Of a DNA stretch of 64,000 nt, positions 26,271 through 34,902 are shown piece after piece; the first letter of the stretch is position 1, and every line of letters starts with the position of its first letter. Made by a program: the position numbers and the translations under genes. The notes beneath the pieces were generated by a model. It was not told the origin of the DNA. It saw only the letters and a program-made list of their open reading frames with translations, and made no database searches. The stretch is from Vreelandella sp042466685 (lineage in GTDB: Bacteria; Pseudomonadota; Gammaproteobacteria; Pseudomonadales; Halomonadaceae). Location: NCBI RefSeq assembly GCF_042466685.1, contig NZ_CP170448.1:930001-994000 (forward strand). Direction: 5' to 3'.

Positions 26271-27479
26271 TTAGGCCGGCGTCTTGAATAAGGGGAGGGC
26301 AGCTAAAAGCAGGCTCACCAGCGCCACGGCAGCCAAGATGCCGCTGGGCTGGGCTAGCTGAGCCCAGCTGTCGCCACGAATCAACGCCCCGTAAAAACCT
26401 TCAATAGCCCAGGCATTCGGCGTGAACAGGCTCACCGTCTGCAACCAGTCAGGCATCATGAAACGTGGCACCATTGAGCCGCCGACGCTGGAAATAATGA
26501 GCACAAAAAACGAAGAAAAGGTTGTCGCCTGTTGAGTTGTTCGACACAGCGACAGGAGTAAAAGTGCCAGCCCAGCACTCGCGGCGGCGCAGGCAAGTGC
26601 CATGACAATGACTTTCGCCAAAGCGCTCTCTATCTGTAGTCCAAAACCGAATCTTGCGACCAGGAATATAGCGCTAGCCTGCAAAAATCCCAGACTTAAC
26701 AAAAACAGAAACCGTCCTAACAGTAACCGTGAATGCGCAGCTTTGCTGAGCAGGAGGCGTTCGGCGATACCGTTTTGGCGCTCTTCCAAACTGACCATAC
26801 CCGCGTTCACGGCGGACAATAACAAGAACAGAATAGTGGTGGCGCCCGCATAGTAAGCAATACCGCTAAGCCCAGATATAGACGCTAGCGCCTGACCATA
26901 AACGGGTTGTAATTCGATAAAGGCGTCTTCGGCGGCTGCGCTGTCCGTTTCCCTAGCAATGGTTTCTAAAGCGGCGTCCAGACGCGCCTGTTGTTCGGGC
27001 GAGAAGCCATCAACCAGAGCTTTTGTGCTTTGCGCAAGACGTTGCGCAAGAACCTGTGGTTGTTGGGAGGCCAGACTTTGTCGCAGCCATCCTTGTAAAG
27101 ACAGGGCGGCAAGTTCACGGGTGGGTTCGCTGATGATGGTAAACAGCGGACTGTTGTTCGTATCCAGTGGCCCGTGAATAATCACCGCTGTGTCGAAATT
27201 GCCTTGCCGCACCTCTTCCAGTAGTTGAGCACGGCTCGAATCGGGTAGAGCCGTAATCTCTACATCTTCACTCTGTGTCAGGTACTGCGCGAAGTCTTGC
27301 AATACCGGATCTTCGCTTTCCAACACGAGCCCTACCCGCAAGTGCAGGTCGCCTTCCGTGGCACCGGAGAAGATGCTGGCGAAGATGGCGAACACCAAAC
27401 TGGGCAAAGCAAATGCCAAAAGTAACGCTCCGCGGTCACGCCATAAACCTAAGGCCATCACCCAAAAAATTGCCCTCAT
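26271..27479 (-). CDS. ABC-2 type transporter permease in the carotenoid operon
   Basis: The 402-aa product has one N-terminal membrane helix (~10-35), a large extracytoplasmic domain (~40-210) and five further helices with the ABC-2 pattern (S-L-E-E-R-Q-N-G-I-A-E-R-L-L-L-S-K near 235). This is the layout of YhhJ/YbhR-like exporters. The start overlaps the ATPase stop by 4 nt and crtZ follows after 15 nt, so coupling with pathway genes is tight. Substrate unknown; carotenoid or isoprenoid lipid handling is a hypothesis from position only. Confidence 0.88.
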   Translation of the reverse strand: MRAIFWVMALGLWRDRGALLLAFALPSLVFAIFASIFSGATEGDLHLRVGLVLESEDPVLQDFAQYLTQSEDVEITALPDSSRAQLLEEVRQGNFDTAVIIHGPLDTNNSPLFTIISEPTRELAALSLQGWLRQSLASQQPQVLAQRLAQSTKALVDGFSPEQQARLDAALETIARETDSAAAEDAFIELQPVYGQALASISGLSGIAYYAGATTILFLLLSAVNAGMVSLEERQNGIAERLLLSKAAHSRLLLGRFLFLLSLGFLQASAIFLVARFGFGLQIESALAKVIVMALACAAASAGLALLLLSLCRTTQQATTFSSFFVLIISSVGGSMVPRFMMPDWLQTVSLFTPNAWAIEGFYGALIRGDSWAQLAQPSGILAAVALVSLLLAALPLFKTPA

Positions 27480-28459
27480 GGCACCGTCTCCGCCGCAGAA
27501 TCGGTTTGAGCACTGGTAAAGTGCTGCATCACGTTTTTTAAACCGGGCCGGCGTACCGAAACCTCGGCAATGACATCACGTGCTTCGCCCAAGCCGCGAT
27601 AGAGGTGATCGACCAACCTATCCAGCGGTAGATCACTTTGTAGCCACCATTCACTGCTCTCATCACTACTCTCATCACTGCGAGGGCGAAAACCGATCTC
27701 CTGCAGCCGCTCACAGAGTGCCGGGGAGAGCATGTGAACCGTACGCACAACGAATAGCTGACGGTTGCCGAAGGTCTCCTGTATTAACGTCTGGGGCTCG
27801 GCCAAGGCTTTCAGTTGGCCTTGATGAAGAAGGGCTACGCGGTGGGATAGCACTTCAGCTTCATCTAACTCATGAGTAACAACGACCACGGCCGCCCCTT
27901 GCTCGGCGCGGCGGCGAATAAGGTCGTGGATTGACATGCGCACACTCAGATCGACCCCGGACGTGGGTTCGTCCAGCACGAGTAGAGAAGGGTAGGAGAC
28001 CAGGGTGGCTGCCAAGTGTAAGCGCCGTTGCATACCACCGGACAAGTGATCCACCCGCACATGGGCTTTGTCTGTTAACTCGATTTCTTCCAGCGCTTGG
28101 CTGACCCGTGTGGGCACCTGGTGGCGGCTGACACCTGCGCAGCGCGCGAAAAACTCCAGGTTCTCTCGCCCCGTCAGGTGCCGGTATAAACCCAGGAACT
28201 GGGGGGTGAAACCGATGGAATGTTGATAGGCCTTACCCGGAGAAAGCGCTTTTCCTGCAATGAGTATTTGCCCAGAGGTGGGGCGCAGCTTGCCGGTGAT
28301 GGCGCGCAACAATGTCGATTTTCCAGCACCGTTAGGCCCGAGGATGCTGAGTATTTCGCCTGGACGTACCTGTAAAGAAACGCCGTCTAAGGCGCTGTGG
28401 CTGCCGTAGACAACCCGTAGTTGATCAATGGTGAGTGCTGCAGTCGTCGTCATTCGCAA
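27476..28459 (-). CDS. ABC transporter ATP-binding protein in the carotenoid operon
   Basis: The 327-aa ATPase has Walker A G-P-N-G-A-G-K-S-T near 41-49, Q-loop region F-T-P-Q-F, signature L-S-G-G-M-Q-R-R near 141, Walker B L-L-V-L-D-E-P-T-S-G-V-D and switch His V-V-T-H-E-L-D. A C-terminal ~100-residue extension is common in drug/lipid exporters of the CcmA/YbhF group. It begins 3 nt after crtE and overlaps the permease start, forming a two-gene exporter inside the crt operon. Confidence 0.92.
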   Translation of the reverse strand: MRMTTTAALTIDQLRVVYGSHSALDGVSLQVRPGEILSILGPNGAGKSTLLRAITGKLRPTSGQILIAGKALSPGKAYQHSIGFTPQFLGLYRHLTGRENLEFFARCAGVSRHQVPTRVSQALEEIELTDKAHVRVDHLSGGMQRRLHLAATLVSYPSLLVLDEPTSGVDLSVRMSIHDLIRRRAEQGAAVVVVTHELDEAEVLSHRVALLHQGQLKALAEPQTLIQETFGNRQLFVVRTVHMLSPALCERLQEIGFRPRSDESSDESSEWWLQSDLPLDRLVDHLYRGLGEARDVIAEVSVRRPGLKNVMQHFTSAQTDSAAETVP

Positions 28460-28462
28460 GGT

Positions 28463-29443
28463 CTAAACCCCAAGCCTTTGCGCCGCACCGTTAAAGGTAA
28501 CGAACTGTTGTTCCACGAGCGCTGCGAGTAAGGATTCATCGTATCCTGCTCTACTCAATTGCTCTCTTGCCATTGCTTGTGCATTGCTCAATGCGCTGCG
28601 AACTTCTTCCGGTGTATAAAGAGAAAGCAAAGTGGTTTTCGACGCATCCTGCTGCACGTCCTTACCGGTCTCCTGCACAAAGGTAGTGTGATCCAACATA
28701 TCATCGTAAAGCTGAAACAGCAGACCAAAGGCACGGGCAAAGCGCGTCAATGCGTCTATCACTTCTGCATCCAGCCCCCTAAGTCGTGCACCGGTGACGA
28801 CAGCAAACTCAAACAGGCAACCTGTTTTCTGGTGGTAGAGTTGCTCAATTGCGCTCTTGGAGGCCACGGACTGATTTTGTAAATCAGCGATCTGCCCGCC
28901 AACTAATCCCATAGAACCAATAACATGACTGAGATGAGCGCTCACGGCGACTTTGGTGGAAGCATCCACGTTGGGGCAGTCGGCGATAACCCCGTACGCG
29001 AGGTTGAGGAAATTGGTTGATGCAAGAATGGCTGTGCTTTCGGAAAAGCGTATGTGCGTGCAAGGGCGATCGCGGCGCATAGTCGCATCGTCCATGCAGG
29101 GCAGGTCGTCGAGAATCAGCGAAGCGGTATGTACCAGTTCCGATACGCAGGCCATACGGAGGGTGCGGCTGTCAGTGGCCACGTTCGCAGCCAGAAGCGT
29201 AAGAAGTGGGCGCAAGCGCTTGCCTGAACCCAATAAGGCGTAATGCATTGCTCGATGTAGATGCGAGGGCGATGTTTCTTGAGCTGGCAGAAGATTCAGT
29301 AAGGTTGCGTTTATCATGCTCTTTAGATGGACAGCATCCATCAGTGGAGTCATTGGAGCCGAGATGGTTATTGGTGCCTGTGTCTCGCTCGCGATAGACG
29401 CGGGCTCTGCGGCGGATGCTTGCGGCTTGCGTGTAAAGGTCAC
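28463..29443 (-). CDS. crtE: Geranylgeranyl diphosphate synthase
   Basis: CrtE elongates prenyl diphosphates to GGPP, the carotenoid precursor. Features: G-S-G-K-R-L-R-P-L, first Asp-rich motif D-D-L-P-C-M-D-D, and second motif in F-Q-L-Y-D-D-M-L-D. The GTG at 29443 has GGGGG 6 nt upstream and gives 326 aa. An internal ATG (29353) would give 296 aa, closer to many CrtE proteins, so the start is unsettled. It is first of the enzyme genes, 98 nt after the kinase gene. Confidence 0.95.
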   Translation of the reverse strand: MTFTRKPQASAAEPASIASETQAPITISAPMTPLMDAVHLKSMINATLLNLLPAQETSPSHLHRAMHYALLGSGKRLRPLLTLLAANVATDSRTLRMACVSELVHTASLILDDLPCMDDATMRRDRPCTHIRFSESTAILASTNFLNLAYGVIADCPNVDASTKVAVSAHLSHVIGSMGLVGGQIADLQNQSVASKSAIEQLYHQKTGCLFEFAVVTGARLRGLDAEVIDALTRFARAFGLLFQLYDDMLDHTTFVQETGKDVQQDASKTTLLSLYTPEEVRSALSNAQAMAREQLSRAGYDESLLAALVEQQFVTFNGAAQRLGV

Positions 29444-29541
29444 CCTGTACCCCCGATTGCCTACCTATGCGGCCGTCATAAAGTCAGAGCTGACTCCATT
29501 GAACCGCCATTTGAAAATGGTACTGACCCAGTCTTTTTGGA

Positions 29542-30774
29542 TCACCACGAAAGACGGGCGACTACACGCTTCTCATCAGCGAGTAGCGAAAACGACCAGC
29601 CATTGCGCTCACACAGCCGTTGCACGATACCCAGGCCAAGACCATACCCTTGAGATGACGGTGCCTCAGTCTGCTTGTACCGCTTATCAGCATCACTGCT
29701 CACCTGATTGGTGACCAAGAGTTCATGCTCTTTAATACGAATCATGATCGGGCCGTGCGCGTGGAGCGTATGCTCGAACGCATTTCGCACCAGATTATTG
29801 ACCGCAATAGAAAAGGCCTGTGGATGTCCGTTGACTATGGGTTTTGCGAGTTCGTCGATATCAACATCGACGAATTTGCGGGTCAGCAGGTAGCGCTGCT
29901 GATCTATCGCTTTGCTCACCAGCGGCATCACTAAAAACTGCTCGTCATAAAATCCGTCGTCGGTTTCGCGAGCGAGGCACAAGAACATTTCAATCGTGGT
30001 TTTCATATCGAGCGTAGCGCGCCTCACTCGATCTACCACCTTCACATCGGCCGCTGACAAATCACTTTGTTCAAGCAGCTCAAGTGCGCCTGTTATGACC
30101 GTGATCGGCGTCCGTAACTCATGACTGGCTGAACTGGTAAAATATCTTTCCCTCTCAACAAATGCGCTGATACGCTCAAGCGTCTTTTCGATAGTCCTGG
30201 CGAGCACACCAACTTCATCATCGCCGAAACGGCTGGCCTCTATGCGTTTATGATCTTCGGCCGATAGTTGTTCCGGGTCGATGTTCGCGACTGCTTTGGC
30301 GAGTTGTGCCACAGGGGCGACAGCTTTGCGCATAACAACCACGCCCAGCGCGAAACCAAGAGTAGCGAGCGCACCCACGGCACCGGTGATAAAGAGCAGC
30401 CACCACCAATCCTCTGACGACGCAGCTTCAATCCCGGCAACATCGAACACCACAAAGCCGTGTTGCTGTTCATCGTCGGTAGGTACTACCGCGACATGCA
30501 GTTCTATATTCTCGAATTCGTACAAGCCCTCATCGGGATTGGTTTGTGCCCATTCCCTCAATGATTCAGGCAAGCTACCGACCTCATCGTACCCGCGAAG
30601 GTTCATCGGCATAGAGGGGTAGCTCTCTGCTGCACGCTGCAGCTGATGCTGGAGCACCCGGTCTTCGGTAAACCTGATCGCAGCGAAGAAGGCGAACCCC
30701 CAGGCCACGCTCAGTACAGCAACGCACACCGCAAATGCAATGGCGACACGCGTGCGCAAGCTGTGCCGGTACAT
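29542..30774 (-). CDS. Sensor histidine kinase next to the carotenoid genes
   Basis: The 410-aa kinase has a transmembrane helix at ~10-30, a periplasmic region of about 90 residues, a second helix at ~120-147, HAMP, HisKA (H in S-A-S-H-E-L-R-T-P, ~217) and HATPase_c (N-N-L-V-R-N-A-F-E-H; G-Y-G-L-G-L-G-I-V). An ordinary D-x-G-x-G N/G1 box is poorly visible between these, so the ATP lid looks short. Its start overlaps the response-regulator stop (TAATG). It is on the same strand as, and 98 nt before, crtE. Control of carotenoid synthesis is plausible but inferred. Confidence 0.9.
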   Translation of the reverse strand: MYRHSLRTRVAIAFAVCVAVLSVAWGFAFFAAIRFTEDRVLQHQLQRAAESYPSMPMNLRGYDEVGSLPESLREWAQTNPDEGLYEFENIELHVAVVPTDDEQQHGFVVFDVAGIEAASSEDWWWLLFITGAVGALATLGFALGVVVMRKAVAPVAQLAKAVANIDPEQLSAEDHKRIEASRFGDDEVGVLARTIEKTLERISAFVERERYFTSSASHELRTPITVITGALELLEQSDLSAADVKVVDRVRRATLDMKTTIEMFLCLARETDDGFYDEQFLVMPLVSKAIDQQRYLLTRKFVDVDIDELAKPIVNGHPQAFSIAVNNLVRNAFEHTLHAHGPIMIRIKEHELLVTNQVSSDADKRYKQTEAPSSQGYGLGLGIVQRLCERNGWSFSLLADEKRVVARLSW

Positions 30775-31478
30775 TACTGAACATCCTCTGCAATTCGGTA
30801 CCCGATACGATGCACGGTATGAATTAATGGGCTATCAAACGGCCTATCGATAGCCTGGCGCAGCTTGTACAAGTGCGAGCGAAGCGCATCGCCATCAGGG
30901 CGCTCGTCAGCCCACAACAACGTTTCGAGATCATCGCGAGCCACAACAGACGGCGCCTCTTCCATCAATCGTTGAAGTAGTCTCATGCTGGCAGGGGTTA
31001 GATCGATGCGCTGCCCCGCACGATGCACTTGCAGCGTGGATCTGTTCATCGTCAGATCACCAACCGTTAACAGATTGTCGGTTTTTCCGTGACTACGTTT
31101 GTACAGCGCCTGCAGTCGCGCATGTAGCTCTTGCAATGCGAATGGCTTGACCAAATAGTCATCGGCTCCCGCCTCGAACCCCTTAAGTTTATCGTCAAGC
31201 GTGTCTCTCGCCGTTAGCATGAGCACGGGCGTTTCTACTTTGGCATCAGCTCGCAGCTTCTTGCAGAAACTTAGGCCATCCATCCCTGGAAGCATCAGAT
31301 CCAGAACGATAACGTCGTACGGATTTGTCAATGCCAGGTACATCGCGCTTATACCGTCGAAGGCAAAATCCACAACATAGCTATGCTTTTCGAGATACTC
31401 AGCGATGTTTTCGCAAATGTCGCGGTTGTCTTCGACAATCAACACTCTAATCGGCGCCGCTCTAAGCACGTTTCCCAT
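30774..31478 (-). CDS. OmpR-family response regulator next to the carotenoid genes
   Basis: ATG at 31478 has GGGAG 8 nt upstream and gives 234 aa; the frame extends 14 codons further to 31520. Receiver domain: E-D-N near 15-17, phospho-acceptor Asp in I-V-L-D-L-M-L-P-G-M-D-G (~59), Lys in L-V-K-P-F-A. A winged-helix output follows, ending H-T-V-H-R-I-G-Y-R. It is the first gene of the minus-strand run that continues through crtB. Confidence 0.93.
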   Translation of the reverse strand: MGNVLRAAPIRVLIVEDNRDICENIAEYLEKHSYVVDFAFDGISAMYLALTNPYDVIVLDLMLPGMDGLSFCKKLRADAKVETPVLMLTARDTLDDKLKGFEAGADDYLVKPFALQELHARLQALYKRSHGKTDNLLTVGDLTMNRSTLQVHRAGQRIDLTPASMRLLQRLMEEAPSVVARDDLETLLWADERPDGDALRSHLYKLRQAIDRPFDSPLIHTVHRIGYRIAEDVQ

Positions 31479-31862
31479 CAGCTGATCTCCCTTTTCAGGC
31501 ATAACCCAGTCGTAGACCAATTAGCGGCTCGGCCTCGCTGTCTTGATGAAACTCTGGGAGGTTAGCAAAGCCGATGTGACTAAAACGTCGCTGAAATGTG
31601 AAAGCGACAATCTAGTGATACTAGCAAATGCGAATAGGACGGTATCGGCTTCTTCTACAGCTTGTCTGACCTTTTAGTCGCATCCAGCTCTCGCATGGAT
31701 CGATCTTCGTCGCATGGGACGAGGCTGTCCGGTAATGCGTTTTTCAGAAGTCTTAGCGGGGGATCGGAACGATCAAGAAGTATGGCGTAAGTTTTCAGTA
31801 AGTGAGCGGCTGCGACAGTCAACACTCTTTCCACCCAACGTTGACTGAAGGGCCTCTGATCT
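31479..31862. other. Intergenic region with two inverted repeats between response regulator and YejM-like gene
   Basis: This 384-bp divergent gap has no credible gene. It contains GTCGCT (31587-31592) and AGCGAC (31603-31608) around 10 nt, and CAGTCAAC (31816-31823) with GTTGACTG (31840-31847) around 16 nt. The second repeat ends against the ribosome-binding region of the YejM-like gene. Either may be an operator or an mRNA hairpin. Confidence 0.45.
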
Positions 31863-33719
31863 TTGAAGAATTCGCGCATGCTCTATCGACTCCTGCACCG
31901 GTGGCGCTGGCTTGGCGCCTGGACACTGGCCAACCTGCTGCTTGCCTGGATGATCTCGCTGCGTTATGTCGGCTATATCCAGCCCGAGGGGGCCGAGCAG
32001 TGGGGCTACCTGCTGATGGTTTTCCTCGGCCATCTCTCGCTGCTGGTATGGCTGGGAGCTTTGCCGATGTTCCTGCTGGCCACGCTTTTGCGCGGCATCG
32101 GACTATGGCTGATGACCACCCTGTGGGCGAGTGGCCTGCAACTCCTGCTGCTGCTCGATACCTTCGTCTACGCTCAGTATCGCTTCCACCTGAGCGGCTT
32201 TATCCTCGACCTGCTACTCAACGCCGGGGGAGACGTGTTCAGCTTCTCATGGGTCGCCTGGGCACTGACCGTCGGTGGCGTGCTGGGTATGTTGGCGGTG
32301 CAGGGAGGTCTCGGGCTGCTGTTCAGGCGACGTCCACCTTCACGGCCGGTGGTCGCCATGCTGGTAGTGAGCTTGTTGGCCCTGCTGGGGGTGAACGGTT
32401 GGCATGCCTGGGCGGATGCTCACTACGATCGCGACATCACCGGCATGACGCGTCATGTGCCGGTCTTCTATCCGGCTACTGCCAAGCGTTTCTTCGTCAA
32501 ACAGGGGTGGGTCGACCCCCAGGCAGTGCGCGATCGGGTGGAGCTCAAGGCGACGGACGGAAAGGCGCAGGGCCTGGTCTACCCCTCCGCGCCGCTGAGC
32601 TGCTCGCCGTCGGTGTCTTCCGACAACCTGCTGCTGGTGCTGGTAGATGCCCTGCGTCACGACATGCTCACTCCTGAAGTGATGCCGAATCTTTACCGGT
32701 ACGCCAGTCAACCCGGTTGGTTCAGGGCGCGTGAGCATATCAGTGGTGGTAACTCCACCAAGGCCGGCGTCTTCAGCCTCTTCTATGGCCTGCCAGTCAC
32801 CTACTGGGATGCATTTACTGCCAGCCAGACGCCCCCGGTGCTGATGGAGCAATTCGAGGCTGCCGATTACCGCTTTCAGGTTCTCTCTTCGGCGACGCTG
32901 GTGAGCCCTGCCTTTGACCGTAACGTTTTTGCCGGCCTCAAGGATGTCTCTCTGGAGCCAGCACAGGGCGAGCCCTGGGTGCGCGACCAGCAGATCACCG
33001 ATGACTGGCTAGCCTGGATGGACAAAGAAGAGGCAAGGTTAGATGAGCGGCCGTTTTTTGGTTTCCTGTTCTATGACGCCGTGCATGGCTACAGCCATCC
33101 GCCAGACTTTCCGCGGTTCACGCCCTATTGGGAACATATCAACCACATGAGCCTGGGGCCTGGCTTTGATCCGGAACCTTACTGGAACCGCTATCGCACG
33201 GCAGCACGCTATGTGGATCAGCAATTGGGACGCGTACTCGATGACCTGGAGCGCCGTGGGCGGCTTGAGGGTACTGCGATAGTGATTACTTCCGATCACG
33301 GAGAGTCCTTCAACGAACATGGCAAGAACTACTGGGGACATGGCAGCAACTACACGCCGGAGCAGGTTCAGGTTCCGTTGGTGATGCATTTGCCGGGGCG
33401 ATCCGGTGGGACGTTGGAGCGGCGAACGCATCACGCCGATATCGCACCGACGCTGCTCGAGGAGCTGCTCGACTGTGAATCGGCTCCTCAACATTACACC
33501 CTGGGGCAAAGCCTGTTGGATGTCGAATCCCATCGCGACTGGATGCTTTCAGGCAGCTACATGGGTTATGGCATCCTGATGCCCGACTACCAGGTGGCCG
33601 TGCACCCCACAGGGGCCTTCGAAGTCTATGACTACCGCATGAACGAACTCGACGATATCAAGCTCCAGCCCCGGGTGTCGAACGAGGTACTCAGGGCGCT
33701 GTCGAGGTTCTATCGATAA
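31863..33719 (+). CDS. YejM/PbgA-family inner-membrane protein with sulfatase-like domain
   Basis: The 618-aa product has five hydrophobic segments in the first ~190 residues (DUF3413-type membrane domain), then a linker and a periplasmic alkaline-phosphatase/sulfatase fold. The fold begins near residue 255 (L-L-L-V-L-V-D-A-L-R-H-D). It carries G-G-N-S-T-K at the usual nucleophile position, D-A-V-H-G-Y and S-D-H-G-E-S-F-N-E-H. In enterobacteria YejM controls LPS synthesis through LapB/FtsH and is not catalytic; here Thr is at the nucleophile position. A TTG start at 31863 follows GAAGGG; ATG at 31878 is an alternative. Confidence 0.88.
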   Translation: MKNSRMLYRLLHRWRWLGAWTLANLLLAWMISLRYVGYIQPEGAEQWGYLLMVFLGHLSLLVWLGALPMFLLATLLRGIGLWLMTTLWASGLQLLLLLDTFVYAQYRFHLSGFILDLLLNAGGDVFSFSWVAWALTVGGVLGMLAVQGGLGLLFRRRPPSRPVVAMLVVSLLALLGVNGWHAWADAHYDRDITGMTRHVPVFYPATAKRFFVKQGWVDPQAVRDRVELKATDGKAQGLVYPSAPLSCSPSVSSDNLLLVLVDALRHDMLTPEVMPNLYRYASQPGWFRAREHISGGNSTKAGVFSLFYGLPVTYWDAFTASQTPPVLMEQFEAADYRFQVLSSATLVSPAFDRNVFAGLKDVSLEPAQGEPWVRDQQITDDWLAWMDKEEARLDERPFFGFLFYDAVHGYSHPPDFPRFTPYWEHINHMSLGPGFDPEPYWNRYRTAARYVDQQLGRVLDDLERRGRLEGTAIVITSDHGESFNEHGKNYWGHGSNYTPEQVQVPLVMHLPGRSGGTLERRTHHADIAPTLLEELLDCESAPQHYTLGQSLLDVESHRDWMLSGSYMGYGILMPDYQVAVHPTGAFEVYDYRMNELDDIKLQPRVSNEVLRALSRFYR

Positions 33720-33819
33720 GACATTCAGGATGGAGCGCTGCCCGCTTCAGCATACGGAGTGAATCAGTCATTGGACGTGATGTCCTGCTGAGCGCTTACA
33801 TCGCTATCATTGGCATCGC

Positions 33820-34104
33820 TCGCTCTGCATAGCGTCACTGCTGGTGGATTACCTCATCATCGCTCGTCGGGCGCATGGGATGGGGCACGCGAGCCCCATC
33901 CCATGCCTGCAAGAAGCGTGTCCGGCCTATCGAGATGACCACTCTTGCCATGGGGCGGATATGGTGCCGATCGCCTTGGGATGGGCGGGCGATCACAGCT
34001 TCCGTGCTCCCATGGCCCTTGTGGTCATTGGTGGGTTGATGACGTCCACGTTTTTAAGCCTGTTGGTGATTCCGGTTTTTACAGTGGCATTGATGGTTTT
34101 GTGA
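33820..34104 (+). pseudogene. Decayed C-terminal fragment of an RND efflux transporter
   Basis: The translation L-L-V-D-Y-L-I-I-A-R-R-A-H-G, then M-V-P-I-A-L-G-W-A-G-D-H-S-F-R-A-P-M-A, then L-L-V-I-P-V-F closely parallels the TM10-TM12 region of the intact pump at 19.4-19.7 kb. Compared with that copy, a 2-nt loss in the palindromic stretch and a 1-nt loss after C-C-A-T-G-G-G-G cancel, so the middle ~20 codons are out of frame. No start, no upstream 90% of the gene. A relic of a second RND locus. Confidence 0.85.
33873..33906. repeat. Perfect 14-bp inverted repeat in the RND relic
   Basis: GCATGGGATGGGGC (33873-33886) and GCCCCATCCCATGC (33893-33906) flank a 6-nt loop. The homologous stretch in the intact pump gene is only weakly palindromic, so the perfection arose after decay began, possibly by template switching. 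It could also act as a terminator-like hairpin. Confidence 0.8.
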
Positions 34105-34192
34105 ACTGGCTTAGACACTTGACGACTAACCACAGAGTGATAACGACGGCTGGGGTTAACTAACATTGGGGTTCCATTGAGGAAGGTAACGA

Positions 34193-34759
34193 ATGCGATC
34201 AGAAAAAGACAAAATGCTAGCAGGCGAGCTTTATAATCCAACTGATCCGGTTTTGCTAAAAGAGCGTGAAGAGACAAGGCGAAAAGTGAGGCTCTATAAT
34301 CAAGTTTTGGAAACTGACGCTCAGCGATTGGCTGCTTTAAAAGCGTTGTTTGGATCGACAGGAGAACACCTCTATGTCGAACCCAACCTACGCGTGGATT
34401 ATGGGTATAACCTACATGTAGGCGAAAACTTTTTCGCCAACTTCGACTGCACCCTGCTGGATGTTTGTGAAATCCGCTTTGGCGATAACTGCATGCTGGG
34501 GCCAAATGTGCAGATTTATACCGCCACCCATCCGCTTGATCCGTATGAGCGTAATGCGGGTAAAGAGTACGCAAAACCGATTTTTTTTGGTGATAACGTC
34601 TGGATTGGTGGCGGGGCCATCATTAACCCAGGCGTTCGGGTAGGCAATAACGTTGTTATAGCGTCGGGCGCCGTCGTGACCAAGGATGTACCCGCTAATG
34701 TGGTGGTAGGCGGGAATCCTGCTCGCATAATTAAAAATATTGCAGTTAAAGATGGGTAA
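34193..34759 (+). CDS. maa: Maltose/galactoside O-acetyltransferase (left-handed beta-helix)
   Basis: The 188-aa product transfers acetyl from acetyl-CoA to sugars. It starts with the Mac domain (S-E-K-D-K-M-L-A-G-E-L-Y), followed by hexapeptide repeats (I-R-F-G-D-N-C, V-W-I-G-G-G, V-R-V-G-N-N-V-V-I-A-S-G-A-V-V). The catalytic His is in T-A-T-H-P-L. The terminus V-V-G-G-N-P-A-R is typical. GAGGAAGG precedes the ATG. Single gene downstream of the RND relic. Confidence 0.95.
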   Translation: MRSEKDKMLAGELYNPTDPVLLKEREETRRKVRLYNQVLETDAQRLAALKALFGSTGEHLYVEPNLRVDYGYNLHVGENFFANFDCTLLDVCEIRFGDNCMLGPNVQIYTATHPLDPYERNAGKEYAKPIFFGDNVWIGGGAIINPGVRVGNNVVIASGAVVTKDVPANVVVGGNPARIIKNIAVKDG

Positions 34760-34902
34760 CCGTTAGCTTGCGTTGAGTTAAGGGAGTGCCTTCTATCCTT
34801 TATTCGCTCTGAGCATGGTTGTAAGACGTGAATGGACAAATGCACTGCGGCCATCAGCAAACAGTGCATGTGCGAGTAAAAAGGCTAGAGGATATAGTGA
34901 AC

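Noticed and set aside
31802..32677. 291-aa frame overlapping the YejM-like gene
   Set aside because: Shadow of the true frame at 31863; composition is Arg/Gly/Ala-rich with no membrane or catalytic motifs.
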